Below are positions 1-10,170 of a stretch of 64,000 nt of DNA, one piece after another (positions within the stretch are counted from its first letter, which is position 1; every line of letters starts with the position of its first letter). The position numbers and the translations under genes are program-made. Below the pieces are notes generated by a model. It was not told the origin of the DNA. It saw only the letters and a program-made list of their open reading frames with translations, and made no database searches. Location of the stretch: assembly GCF_010183535.1 (NCBI RefSeq), contig NC_071331.1:4526001-4590000 (forward strand), read 5' to 3'. This stretch comes from Caenorhabditis remanei (taxonomy: Eukaryota; Nematoda; Chromadorea; Rhabditida; Rhabditidae).

Positions 1-1419
1 AGACGGTGTCGATGAGAAGGCTCCGGAAGTTAGCGGTAAGTATTATATTTGGGAGCTAGGAATCGGGGTTGAGCAGAAGGAGGAACGCGGAACGGAAAAT
101 TCTCAAAAAGAAAGTGCAAAAAAGCTCCTAAAAATGAGTATTTTAGTGCTAAATTCTGTTTTTTTTTCCGAATTTTTCGCAAAAATTTTTTGCGAAAAAG
201 TCAAATTTTCGACCATCGTTCAGAATTAGAAGAAATTCTGAAAAATCAACAATTTTCGATGAAAAATTGATAAAAAATTTGAAAAAAAAGGCTAATTTAT
301 GAAGCCGGGCTTTTCCGGGCCTTCCCGAACTTTTTCGGGCCATAGAACCTTTTGGGGCTTTTTCTGGCCTTTCCGGGCCTTTTCGGGCTTTCCGGGCCTT
401 TTCGGGCCTATCAGGCTTTTTTGGCCCTTTTCGGGTCTTTCCGGGTTTTTCCGGGTCTTTCCATGCCTTCGGGCCTTTCCGGGCCATCGAACCATTTGGG
501 GCTTTTCCGGGTCTTCCCGTGCTTTTCCGGGCCATCGATCCTTTTGGCGCTTTTTCTGGCCTTTGCGCCTTTCCGGGCTTTTTCGGGCCTTCGGACCTTC
601 ACATGTTTGAAAAAATTAGTAAATTCCAGTAAACGAACCAAAATTTCAAACGGATATTCTCTAGGCGAAAGGCGGAATCTCGCTCAGCCCTGCTATGAAC
701 GGCCCCCAAATTTGATTTAATTTTTTCAGCTCCCCAACTTCCAACTCCCCGAAGTCCACGACTACAGCTTCAAGTTTCTCAATCTCTGCTTGTTTTCAAA
801 GTTTTATGAATCCAAGTGTCTATGCGAAGAAGCCCTCTGCAAACCAATGGACTTTGAGCCCCGATATGGATGCTCGAATTGTACCAAACGACCGATTGAA
901 GGCAATCCGTTGTGTCTGATCTGTCAGACTTATCAACTGCTCACTGGAGAGAAACGTCCCGCCAGAGACGTTTACTTCACGGACGAGGAGAAGGAGTTGA
1001 TTGAGAAGTGGGGGCAGATGGAGGAGCAACGGCTGGGAAGGAATTTGACAAGAGAGGAATTCGAGAAGCTTCTGGAGAAGGAGAAGGTTAAGAAATGGAT
1101 GAAACTGGAGATCACGGAAGAGGAGAAGCTCATGCTGAACTTCCAGCATCCGAAGACTGCTGAGAGTTACTCGAGAATGAGCAACAAGGTGAAAGCAAAA
1201 CATTTTGTGAAGTACTTGAAGCCATTCGTCCTTCCGTTGTTCCCGGCGTGCAAGTGTGACCAGTCGAAGGAGAGACAACTGATGATTGAGAAAGAGCATC
1301 TCTTTGTTCCGGAGGTACGGGAGAAATTTTCTTAAAACTAAACGAAAATATATTTTCAGATACCCAATGAACCCGAGTACCTTCGTGAGGAGGAATTCAA
1401 TCCGTGGGTCGATGGATAG
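1..1419 (+). CDS. 3' part of a spliced cysteine-rich gene, function unknown
   Basis: Three exons can be read: 1-35 (cut by the window edge), 730-1314 and 1360-1419 ending in TAG. The introns are 36-729 (GTAAGT to TTTTTTCAG) and 1315-1359 (GTACGG to TATTTTCAG), and one reading frame runs through all three exons. The readable part is about 225 residues. It begins with a cysteine cluster: a CLC, a further Cys, then CSNC and CLIC separated by ten residues, which looks like a small zinc-binding knuckle. A charged helical stretch follows (KELIEKWGQMEEQRLGRN, EKLLEKEKVKKW), then a second CKC near the C terminus, and it ends PWVDG. There is no signal peptide or membrane segment in the visible part. 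I do not recognise the family. The exon structure is well supported; the product is not. The first intron is long for this gene and carries mobile-element debris. Confidence 0.72.
160..605. repeat. hAT-MITE-related repeat with degenerate GGGCCTTTTC array inside intron 1
   Basis: The segment around 195-300 matches the interior of the hAT-like MITE at 18,487-18,893 almost word for word (TTGCGAAAAAGTCA, then CAGAATTAGAAGAAATTCTG, then GATGAAAAATTG and GAAGCCGGGC). From 303 to 605 it continues as an irregular array of roughly 10-bp units built on TTTCGGGCCT. The open frames here come from this low-complexity array and are not genes. I could not find terminal repeats or a target duplication, so this is an old or truncated copy. 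Confidence 0.6.
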
Positions 1420-1952
1420 CTGTGCCAATCCCCTCTCCATTATAATAACTGTTCTGACTGGGTGTAATAATTTAAAGTTTTATATTTTTTATTTATACTG
1501 GTATTGATGTTTTATAAAAGTTACTGTGTCCAGCTGTTTCAACTTGCTTATTTTGCAAGTTCCCTAAACGATATGGTCTTATCGCAGTGTCCGCAGAAAG
1601 TTGAGACGTGTATTCCATAAGGATTAGGAAAAAACAGTCCTGGACGGGCTTTGATGGACTTGGACCGGAGGAGAATTGACTCGATGGAATTTGGGTGACA
1701 TCACTACTAGGTCAAAGTATTAGGCGGTCGCCATAGAAATATGAATATTATTTACACTTTTCTTTTTCAGAATTTTTAATTACAGCCCACTGTTTCAGAA
1801 CATCATGAAATATTCTTAGTTTTTATGAAAAGTGCTAATGGTTCTTTAACGTCTAGCATATTATGATGAGCGGTTTTGATTATTAGATGACTTGAGGCTT
1901 CACACAATAGTTCGGGAAAGTAAGACTACGTTGTACAAGTGACAAAGCACGT
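1420..1952. other. Intergenic, one piRNA-type core only
   Basis: This is the downstream flank of the cysteine-rich gene. No open frame with coding character was seen. The only notable element is the exact CTGTTTCA at 1790, listed separately. Confidence 0.5.
1790..1856 (+). ncRNA. Candidate 21U-RNA locus (isolated)
   Basis: Exact CTGTTTCA core at 1790-1797; TGCT initiator gives a 5' U at 1836, 39 nt past the core. It stands alone near a protein gene and could be a chance match or a splice-acceptor-like string, since it is followed by G. Confidence 0.35.
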
Positions 1953-2399
1953 ATCTTTACTAATAATATTCAACAGATCCGTGTGTCTGTTTATTTGTTG
2001 CATGTCATAACTCCCTCCGTAGTGGACCGATTTTTATGAAACCTACATAGATAGATTGGAAATTTCCCTTAGATGATGCCCGAACTTTTCTTTTTTCAAA
2101 AATATCAAATTTGACGTCTTCTGGAGACGATGTCGATTTCAACAGTAGAAAGCGTTCAGAAAAGATGTGTCCCGACAGGGTGGTTGAAAACTCAAAACTA
2201 CTGACTCGGTGTTTCTTGACTGCATTCTCGAGAGCGCCGCGGCCGCGCGTATTTGGTGTAGCGGTCTACGCAGATGACTCTCACCCATGGGGTAGTGAGT
2301 TCGTTCCCGCCAGGTCCGAAAAGTTTTTGGTTTTTTTGTTTTGATAAGAGCATAGACAGTCAGTATATGAAAGTTGTAATTATGGTCGAGATTTTAGAA
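1953..2399 (+). mobile_element. tRNA-derived SINE-like element, copy 1
   Basis: It matches 42,858-43,317 in inverted orientation over its whole length. Shared blocks include ACTAATAATATTCAACAGAT at one end, CCGATTTTTATGAAACCTA, GACGTCTTCTGGAGACGATG-like sequence, CTGTCGGGACA and CTCGAGAGCGCC. A tRNA-like pol III promoter lies inside: A box TGGTGTAGCGG at 2254-2264 and B box GTTCGTTCC at 2299-2307, 45 bp apart as in a tRNA. The flanking acceptor stem is not conserved, so it is not a functional tRNA gene. Confidence 0.65.
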
Positions 2400-3167
2400 T
2401 AAAAGGGTGGAGTAGCTATCTTTCTGTTGACTCTGTACACACCGCTACAATTCTGTCAGAAGGGATGATTGAGGTCCAACTTTGACGGTGTTTAAAAATT
2501 CACAATCCTACAAACACCGAGTCAGAAACTGATAGTAGTTAACAATAAACCTTTCGTCCGAATTTTCATGGGGACCGCGTCCTCAGTAAAATAGTTAGTC
2601 CTACGGCTCCATAAAACATTAAGCTTTCTCCAGTATTGCGGTACAACTGACATGAATAAGTAGTCGCCCATCCAATAACATTAACAATTCATTTACCTTC
2701 CACGTGTTCAAATAAATACGGCATTGTCGCCAATCGTTTAAAAACTCAAAATGTTTTTCTTTGTTTTTTTAGTTAGTTAGTTTTTATTTGAGATGATGAG
2801 CCAAAAACCACTAACACAATCACAATAGAGAAAATAAAAGAAAACGACCAGGAACTTAGTAGGTAGACATGTTAAGAGTGAGATATTTAGGGGAATCAAG
2901 AAGTTTTGTTTTCTTTAAGAACTTTGAGAATTTTTGTGAAGCACTCAGGTATGAATGAAAAGGATTGAAATCAAAATAGATTGAATAAGGGGCTTCTTTA
3001 ACTTTTGAACTTAGAAATATGTGAAATAGTTTTAGTTTCGAAGTATTCTAGAGAAGAGAGGCGGCATCGCCGCCGAACAGTCCAAAATTTAGGAAGCAGA
3101 ACGTTTTGGATTCGTTTTCGACGATAAAAAATTTTCTCAAATTAGATATATTTTAAATTTTACTTCC

Positions 3168-3233
3168 GAATTGAAAAAACATTTTAAAACATTACGGATA
3201 AATCTCATTTTGGATATGAAGACGGTGAAACTG
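3168..3233 (-). ncRNA. Candidate 21U-RNA locus, variant core
   Basis: One-mismatch core CAGTTTCA (minus, 3226-3233). Predicted 5' U at 3188, 38 nt downstream, within YRNT. Confidence 0.45.
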
Positions 3234-3273
3234 TGTTGATTTGATTTTGATAGAACTGTAATTACCATCAAAC

Positions 3274-3340
3274 TTTGTCTGTAATTACCATCAAACATAT
3301 TTGATCAAACAGCAAAATATGTGAAACTTGTTTGAAACTG
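3274..3340 (-). ncRNA. Candidate 21U-RNA locus, variant core
   Basis: CAGTTTCA on minus at 3333-3340; predicted 5' U at 3294 (39 nt). Confidence 0.45.
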
Positions 3341-3500
3341 GAATAAAGTTTTATGGGATACAATTGCCATTCTACTCACATAACGAGACATCAACAATTT
3401 GCGATGGAATATTTAACATTACTGAAATTTTATAATAATTTAATATTATGGTTCAGTTTTAAAACAGAAACAAGAAGAAGTAGAGAAGAAAACAGGTTGG

Positions 3501-3566
3501 GAAACGCCTTTTCAATTCAAAACGTCGTTGATTTCACCCTCTATGGTTATGGAGGCATTGAAACAG
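3501..3566 (-). ncRNA. Predicted 21U-RNA (piRNA) locus
   Basis: Exact core on minus at 3559-3566. CGTT initiator, 5' U at 3521, 38 nt past the core; predicted RNA 3521 down to 3501. Confidence 0.65.
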
Positions 3567-3634
3567 AGAGCAGATGTTTACTTTTCATGAACACTCGGAA
3601 ATTGATCAAAAATGGAAACTTTTTATACTCTTTC

Positions 3635-3702
3635 GTGTTAAAATTCCGATTTGTACCAACTTATTGAAGCAGGTATAAGATATTGATCAGTGCTTGAAAC
3701 TG
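3635..3702 (-). ncRNA. Candidate 21U-RNA locus, variant core
   Basis: CAGTTTCA on minus at 3695-3702; predicted 5' U at 3655 (40 nt). Confidence 0.45.
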
Positions 3703-3800
3703 AAATAAAATTGGTTCTGAAAGCGAAATTCGTTTACGAAGCTTTGTGAATTTGTGAATTTTAGTCAACGATAAATATTAGAGCACTGTCTTTTTTGTGT

Positions 3801-3868
3801 CTGTTTCAGATCGGTAACTTTGTGATGACAGTTTTTACAGAAGTCGTTTATGTATTGAAGAAACGTTA
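3801..3868 (+). ncRNA. Predicted 21U-RNA (piRNA) locus
   Basis: Exact core at 3801-3808; CGTT initiator, 5' U at 3848 (40 nt). The predicted RNA ends two bases before the target duplication of the hAT-like MITE at 3879. Confidence 0.55.
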
Positions 3869-3878
3869 CACTTATCAT

Positions 3879-4381
3879 CAGGGTTGGGAAATTCCGGGCT
3901 GGCCCGGGCCGGGCCGGGCTGACAAAAAATTCTTCCGACCCGGCCCGGCCCGGTCGGCCCGGATTCAAAAAATGTGCACCAGTGTTGTTGGGAATTCCGA
4001 CTTCCGACTTCCGACTTCCGGCTTCCTGATAAGAAAAATCACTTCCAACTTCCGACTTCCGACTTCCGGACAAGAAAATTTTCACTTCCCAACATCTCTG
4101 ATGTGCACCATTTTTTTACAAATTTCTGCAAAATTTTCATTTAAAAAAAGTCAAAATTCTCAAAATTTCTCGTACGCTAATGTTTTTACCGATATTCTAA
4201 AACACAGTCGAAAAATCCACTTTTTTGCAAAAAAAATCAAAAAAAAATTCAAGATTTTTTCAAAAAATTTCAAATTTCTACAGGAGCCGGGCCGACCGGG
4301 CCGACCGGGCCGGGCCGGGCCGGGCCGGGCCGAGGAAAATTTCTCAGTCGGCCCGGCCCGGCCCGGAATTTCCCAACCCTG
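3879..4381. mobile_element. hAT-like MITE with GGCCC-rich ends (host of a nested MITE)
   Basis: Terminal inverted repeats begin CAGGGTTGGGAAATTCCGGG and are flanked by a perfect 8-bp target duplication CTTATCAT (3871-3878 and 4382-4389). That duplication length and the CAGGG start are the hAT signature. Both ends run into alternating GGGCC/GGCCC blocks (3890-3960 and 4285-4367) that would form very stable hairpins. There is no transposase, so it is non-autonomous. A second element is nested inside at 3980-4100; without it the element is about 374 bp. Confidence 0.85.
3980..4100. mobile_element. hAT-like MITE nested inside another hAT-like MITE
   Basis: This 121-bp element has imperfect terminal repeats CAGTGTTGTTGGGAA and (reverse complement) CAGAGATGTTGGGAA. 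A perfect 8-bp duplication ATGTGCAC flanks it (3972-3979 and 4101-4108), inside the larger element. The body consists of two runs of short GACTTCC units. It must be the younger of the two insertions. Confidence 0.85.
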
Positions 4382-4438
4382 CTTATCATATGGACACTAA
4401 ATTTGTTTGCTCGAGATTAGAAAGTTTAAATATTTCAG

Positions 4439-5728
4439 ACCAGCCTATCTGCCTCGCCTTCGGCGATTCAGTCGGCTGGCCTCTCCTCATTCACGTGGCC
4501 ACCTTCTCTCAAACGTGCCCGCATGGCCGAGTGGTCTAAAGCGGCTGTCGCTGTCCAAAGCACGGCAGTTCGGTTTTGCCCGCTGGCTCAGTTTCTCTTC
4601 TCTTTCCAAAACCGTTGCGGACAGTGCCTCAGACAGACAGACAAACACCACTTCACAGGTGAACCGCTGGGAATCCTATATGTGAAGGTGCCAGAATAGC
4701 GCCCTATGTGTGTCCATAAATGAAAAGTGGATCGCGCGTGTGCCGCATATGTGCGGTCGTCTTTTCTGTGTACTGGCAGCGCGTGCACCCATATAGCTCC
4801 CATATGTATGGTCCATATTTGAGGGTGGCGGCCGGCCGCCGCAACGACACTCCGGAATTACACGTGGGCGTGTTGTTTACCGTAAATCGACGTGACATTT
4901 TTTTCTATAAGTCCGGGCCCATTTTCTCCGTTTCTCGAAGTTTTTCACCTATTTTCTTCATTCTTTTTGCACAAAACAGATAATGGCAAACTTCAAAAAT
5001 GAAAAGAAATCTATTCAAACTTGCGGAAACTTATTTTTTCAATACAAAAATTGTTATTTTCTCAGAAACTAGAATTGTAAGTTTTTGTTGAGAAGTTCGG
5101 GTCTGATGTTCTGCTTCACTTCGGTATGATAAGAAATCATATTTTTCAGGTGGATTTAAAGGTAAGAAGGTAAAAATTTGTCATACCGAAGTAAAGTCAA
5201 AATGCCGGACTTCGAATTTCTTCGACGGGTATCATTTTCTTTCAGAGCTCAAAGAAAAGATTTAGAATCAATGATTGTGTTATAACCACCAAGCTAACAT
5301 AAGATTTTTATAGGAAATCGTGTGTGATTTTCAATTTTTTTAAAGTATTGCCATTATCTGTTTAAAAAAGGAAAGAACTTCGAGAAAAGAGGAGAAAATA
5401 TACAAGTCCGAGAAATGGGAAGTGAACAAGTTGGAAAAAGAAAAGTGTAACAACATGATAACATTACATACCAATCACAACAATGAATTTGGCCTTTCTA
5501 GTGTTTCATACAGAATAATCAACCAAATGCGATTGGTAGAATTAATGCTGATTATGCTATCCATATACGTTCCATATGCGCTCCACGTTCTCGGCCGACC
5601 GCGCGGTGATCCACATAGACACATATAGGGCCCAACCCTCATTCTTTTTAGCCGCACATACGCCACCGCGCGGTTACATATGTGTTCCCCAGCGGTTCAC
5701 CTGTGTTGTCTTTTATATATAAGAATGA
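4439..5728 (+). mobile_element. tRNA-headed GC-rich repeat (SINE-like), copy A, interrupted
   Basis: It is homologous to 17,041-17,270 and 28,152-28,380. The family starts with a hairpin (ACCAGCC ... GCCTTCGGCG ... GGCTGG), then a tRNA-like 5' half GCATGGCCGAGTGGTCTAAA (here from about 4522) containing a pol III A box. It ends with TTGTCTTTTATATATAAG. The B box is poorly preserved and no cloverleaf closes, so it is not a working tRNA. In this copy only, about 1,052 bp (4654-5705) is inserted just before the terminal TTGTCTTTT. Confidence 0.65.
4654..5705. mobile_element. About 1-kb TIR element inserted in the SINE-like repeat
   Basis: The ends are perfect inverted repeats CACAGGTGAACCGCTGGG, followed by less exact subterminal matches (GCGCCCTATGTGTGTC against GGGCCCTATATGTGTC). 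The two uninterrupted copies of the host repeat show the empty site CCACTTGTC. Here it reads CCACTT, element, TTGTC, so the target duplication is just TT. CAC...GTG ends with a 2-3 bp duplication suggest a CACTA/EnSpm-type element, but I see no transposase. Class assignment is tentative; the insertion itself is clear. Confidence 0.6.
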
Positions 5729-5912
5729 TAGTCTGTACTTCCCTCTCTTCGAATGACTACCACCTGTTGTAAAAGTTCCTTGCTATTCATATTGCCGCAA
5801 TAACATTTGATTGTCTCCTAGTTATAAACGACAGTGGGAAACCATATCCAAGAAACAAGGTGTTTCTTTAAATGAAGAGACGGAAACTGCGAAAGAATTA
5901 TTAGCAGTATCA

Positions 5913-5981
5913 CTGTTTCACTACATTTATGTATACCAGGAAACAGACAATTATACATACTTACGATCCGGGTCGACGGTT
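5913..5981 (+). ncRNA. Predicted 21U-RNA (piRNA) locus
   Basis: Exact core at 5913-5920; TACT initiator with 5' U at 5961 (41 nt). An alternative CAAT initiator lies at 31 nt. Confidence 0.55.
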
Positions 5982-6457
5982 TTTATTGAATAACTTTCTT
6001 CAAAAAATCGTATCGGGTTGGTTAATAGCTCAGAAGATGAGTATTTCGACCTGTCATCATACAAAAGCAAAACAAACTTTCATGAAGATCCACAGAGGCC
6101 CCGGGCCGGGCCGACAGCAGTTTTAGCCGGTCTTCTAATCATTAAATGATCAACTGTCTATAATCATACCAGCCAGCTTCCGCTCAGAACTGTTCAAACT
6201 ATAGCACCTTCACGAAAAAATATAATAGCCAGAAACTTTAAAAAACATGTGTTCTCAATCCGTGCTATTAACAAAAAATCACTTTCCAATTTTAATACTA
6301 TCACTTTAACTCTGAAAAGTCTCTTTCAGAACTGTTACTTTTTTATAGTAATAATAATAATTTATTGCATACATGCCAGTTATTGCAAAAAAAAAACGAT
6401 GTTCCACTTTCTGGTAGAATAATTTTCAGCTCTAAACCAAATTGTCTCGTAGCTTTT

Positions 6458-6523
6458 CTGTTTCAATAAAAACACTTTTTGTCTCGAATTAGTATAATAC
6501 AATCCTGGGTTTTACCATTTAGT
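6458..6523 (+). ncRNA. Predicted 21U-RNA (piRNA) locus
   Basis: Exact core at 6458-6465, CAAT initiator, 5' U at 6503 (38 nt). Confidence 0.65.
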
Positions 6524-7017
6524 CCAGTCATCATCCTTACTCCCGTCTCTACATATCTTCTCTTCCTGTACCAGGGACACACCGTATACTCCAAGGGTGT
6601 CCTCCATTATGGCGTAACCTTTTTGGAAATCGCCGCTTATTTGGGATAGGATTTGGGAGAGGATAGACATGCCAGAAGACTGGGATTTTTAATAAATGAG
6701 TTTATCGAAAATTCCATCTGAATATGCAAATAAAAAATTAATACTTTTACAGGTATCATGAAACATGCTAATCAATTTCCACCAATCAAGATATTTTGAC
6801 TGTTATCATCTTTTTATTTTGTAATTGTGAAACTGTAGTACTGATTTTTGGAATGTTTTCTTTCCAACTGTGACACCTTTTCTTTTAGCAATGCACGTAG
6901 GACTCATATGTGAACATACATTGGTCAACATCAGAATAGCATGTTTCATATTAACATTCCTTACTTTTAGTGAAGCAAAATGAAAGTTTATGTACACCGG
7001 TTTTTCTGTAGTATATG

Positions 7018-7083
7018 CGAAACCAAACCACAGGAGTACTACAGTGAACACCAGCCAGCTCTTATGTATATGTTGTGAAACAG
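7018..7083 (-). ncRNA. Predicted 21U-RNA (piRNA) locus
   Basis: Exact core on minus at 7076-7083. 5' U at 7038 (38 nt) within YRNT; a second candidate U at 7035 (41 nt). Lies divergently next to the plus-strand locus at 7123. Confidence 0.65.
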
Positions 7084-7122
7084 TAATCAAAAACATCGGA
7101 GTAAGGCATATTTCTGTTTTAT

Positions 7123-7184
7123 CTGTTTCAGAATTATAATTTGTTCTCTTCTGTTTGTTTCACTGAGTTTTTTGTTGGACAAAT
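7123..7184 (+). ncRNA. Candidate 21U-RNA locus, short spacing
   Basis: Exact core at 7123-7130. The only good initiator (CACT) puts the 5' U at 7164, 34 nt away, shorter than for the other loci. Confidence 0.45.
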
Positions 7185-7287
7185 TTTTCTCCATTCACCC
7201 ACTAATCTTCGTTTACTACCAAAACTTATGCTTTATTAACTTGGTCCGTTTTACGTAGATTGTTACATAGATAGTTTGGTGAATTAT

Positions 7288-7353
7288 CTGTTTCAGTTCA
7301 GGATATTGTTTTACAGTTCTCCAGTTGGTTAATAGTATAGTGTGCGTTCTATT
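7288..7353 (+). ncRNA. Predicted 21U-RNA (piRNA) locus
   Basis: Exact core at 7288-7295, TAAT initiator, 5' U at 7333 (38 nt); TAGT at 41 nt is an alternative. Confidence 0.6.
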
Positions 7354-8347
7354 TTCCAATTGCATGGTTCCCAATTTCCTAACATTTTCATTAGAGATTC
7401 CCCAGATTTGCCAGTATATTCTCAGTATAATGCCTAGTTTTAAACATATTATTACATCTCTCATGTTAAAATTTCAGTTTCGCTGACATCTCTTATTGGT
7501 AGTTTTTCAAGACATTAATCATTTTAATGTGTTTGCACCTTATAAAAATCTAAATAAAATTTTTCACTTTTTAGTGGTTTATCTCGAAAAAAATACTATG
7601 ATCAAATGTTGTTGTACCTCAACTTCCATGCATTTTACAAAACAAACAGTTCCGTGATTATTTTTGAAACAATTTACGCGATTTAGCAAATTTCTGCATT
7701 AATAGAAGGCGTATTTTTTGTTGAGCATTAGATAACCAGTATTATAATTGTTTTTATTAATAAGCCACTCGTTTTCGCATTACTCTGTCATTCTCAACAA
7801 TAATCCGTTTTTGCTGGAACATAGTTTTTTTTAAAATGTACTTTTGCAAACTTTCAATCCAAATGTGCCCTAGTCTACCAAAGTTCTATAAAAAAAGTTT
7901 TCCTAAATATGATTGCTGAAAATTTTCCAAATAATCTTTTGTCTTTTTATTGAAACATTAACATCAAGTTTTCCAAGATACCGTACATTTTTATTTATTC
8001 ACAGACACGATCGCCATCGATCGGAGAACGTGTTTAGATGGATAAGGGTTCCGACCTACAGTAGATAACAAAAAAGGTAAGGGAAAGGGCGTCTGGGAGT
8101 AGGAAACGCGAATATGGCTAAAAATATTACTGATAGCTACGGTAAAACAGATATAATACCAATATTAGTTTTGGATATCAAAGACGGGAAACGGAAAAAT
8201 CTTAGTCAGCTGTCTTCATTCTGAAATTAAGAAAATGTTCAATTGTTTGTATAAAAATGGAAAGAGTTGATAATTGGAAAGATAAACAAAGTTAAAAAAA
8301 TACTAGTTTTAGAAAACCTTCAAAACCGAAATTAAAATTGATAGTGG

Positions 8348-8634
8348 TGTAAAAGGCATGAATGCGCCTGCTCATCCTTTTAACATTTCTGTCTGTCTTA
8401 GGTACATTCTTGATGATTGCAATCATTTATTGGCCGGTATAGCAAGGAGAAGGGCTTGCCACCCTTCTCCCGCACCAGTTGAAGTATAAACTAAAATGTA
8501 AAGAGGAGAAAAGGGACTCTCGGCCGGCAGCTGGGTTGTTTACGCCCCGCTGAGCCGAGAGCAAGACGTCATCTCAGTCGAGAGAGAACCCGAGGAAAAG
8601 AGAGTAGAGACAGGTCAGAGACTGGCCTGTGACA
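8348..8634. repeat. Left LTR of the TRIM-like element
   Basis: 287 bp, TGT...ACA. It includes a GC-rich hairpin (CTCTCGGCCGGCAGC ... GCTGAGCCGAGAG) near 8519-8563 that could be a terminator or RNA structure. The open frame across it is incidental. Confidence 0.8.
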
Positions 8635-9666
8635 TCCTCCCCTCTTTGGAAAGAAGGTTTCGTCCTCGAAACTCTATGTAAGAGATCAAGTTAGAGACCA
8701 CTTTCCGAAGGGTTTCCCTAAGGCTCTCCCCTCCTCTCGAGAACTGCTTCGTCCCGAAGAGTCAACCAACTTGGAATTAAAAGTGGTTGAGAACTTGCGG
8801 CCGAAACAGTTCAAAAGAGCCTAAAACAGTGAATCAGACTATAAAACAACATAAAATACACAAAAATAAACAATCGTCATCGGGGTCTCAAATACAAAAA
8901 TCAGATTCTCATAGCGTCTTATTGCCCTAATCTTATCTAGTGACCGAAGTTTTGTCAAACTGGCGGCGTTAGGAAGTTGCGGTAACATACAACAATAAAC
9001 TATGATGTTTTGAGGCGAGTATCTACAAGAAGAAAATCAAACATTCTAAAAAATAAAAAAATTTTAAGCTGTGTCATACAATTCAATTAAAATTTGGGGG
9101 ACAATCTTCTCAATTATTGGTTCTATTCAAATCAGACTCATTTTAGCTGTTGAATTTTTTGAACAGTCAATTACTTAATAACCATGCGCTTCCGCGCATG
9201 TGCTCATCCGCTCATTATCCTACACTCACTCTAGTGACTTTTTGTCTCAACTAGGGGTGGAAAATTTCTCAAAATGGTATTAAAAAAAATTATAATTATA
9301 TTGACTTTCCTTTCCGGCATTGAAGATCCCTTGACAGCTTTTCACATCAGGCCAATCCTTTTCCAGTGATTGAACCAAAACAATCCAAATCAAAATCCGC
9401 GATCGATTGAAATCGAGAACATCGCAACTGCATTGCACTGAGACTGACGACGATGAATATTAGGGTAATATAATAGAAGTTATAGAATGAATAGTAGAAA
9501 TGGGTAGGTAGTGGGGTTCAAATGGGGGTGGTGGGTTCCATGGGTGTAGCGGTGTAGTGGTAGCACTTCAGGACAGATTTGAATCCTGCGACGACCTGAG
9601 TTCGCAGATGATAAAGTTGAATAATAGGGCGCCAACTTTATCACCCTACTCGAGGTGGGACTTCCA

Positions 9667-9953
9667 TGTAAAAGGCATGAATGCGCCTGCTCATCCTTTT
9701 AACATTTCTGTCTGTCTTAGGTACATTCTTGATGATTGCAATCATTTATTGGCCGGTATAGCAAGGAGAAGGGCTTGCCACCCTTCTCCCGCACCAGTTG
9801 AAGTATAAACTAAAATGTAAAGAGGAGAAAAGGGACTCTCGGCCGGCAGCTGGGTTGTTTACGCCCCGCTGAGCCGAGAGCAAGACGTCATCTCAGTCGA
9901 GAGAGAACCCGAGGAAAAGAGAGTAGAGACAGGTCAGAGACTGGCCTGTGACA
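9667..9953. repeat. Right LTR of the TRIM-like element
   Basis: Same 287-bp sequence at an exact offset of 1,319 bp, with no differences noticed. Confidence 0.8.
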
Positions 9954-10102
9954 GTGGGAAGTTGAGACATACAAGAAACAGTAATTTTCAACTGAAAGTC
10001 TATTCTTTGGAGGTATCAGCCGAGATAAAATGGTCAAAATAGTATATAAAGTAATAAAACCTGGGGGACATTTGTAGTTTTTCGGTACAGAATGTTCATT
10101 TT

Positions 10103-10170
10103 GAATACTGTAAGAAAAATCAATTAATAACACATTTATGAGCAAAGTTCAAGGCAACACTTTGAAACAG
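10103..10170 (-). ncRNA. Predicted 21U-RNA (piRNA) locus
   Basis: Exact core on minus at 10163-10170; TAAT-type initiator with 5' U at 10123 (40 nt), alternatively 10126 (37 nt). Confidence 0.6.

Larger units (their letters stand above)
2400..3870. other. A+T-rich stretch at the left edge of the piRNA cluster
   Basis: No credible coding exon. A short GC-rich hairpin lies near 3060 (GGCGGCATCGCCGCC). The right half carries several CTGTTTCA or CAGTTTCA cores listed separately, mainly on the minus strand. Confidence 0.5.
5729..8347. other. piRNA cluster segment, no protein gene
   Basis: A+T-rich and without convincing exons. It contains exact CTGTTTCA cores at 5913, 6458, 7076 (minus), 7123 and 7288, plus weaker variants. 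A GGCCCCGGGCCGGGCC scrap at 6096-6115 resembles the ends of the hAT-like MITEs but has no partner end. Confidence 0.55.
8348..9953. mobile_element. Small non-autonomous LTR element (TRIM-like)
   Basis: Two direct repeats of 287 bp (8348-8634 and 9667-9953) look identical base for base. They start TGTAAAAGG and end CCTGTGACA, giving TG...CA termini. The whole 1,606-bp unit is flanked by a 4-bp duplication GTGG (8344-8347 and 9954-9957). The 1,032-bp interior has no gag or pol and only short frames. A tRNA-like stretch with a B-box string GATTTGAATCC sits near 9540-9590, and a purine-rich GAGGTGGGA lies just before the right LTR. Identical LTRs imply a recent insertion. I could not match the primer-binding site to a tRNA. 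Confidence 0.8.

Noticed and set aside
820..1440. 206-aa minus-strand frame opposite the edge gene
   Set aside because: It is the leucine-rich shadow of the real spliced plus-strand exons.
4522..4600. Functional tRNA-Leu/Ser gene (GCATGGCCGAGTGGTC)
   Set aside because: Only the 5' half is tRNA-like, the T arm is degenerate, and the same unit recurs twice as part of a larger repeat.
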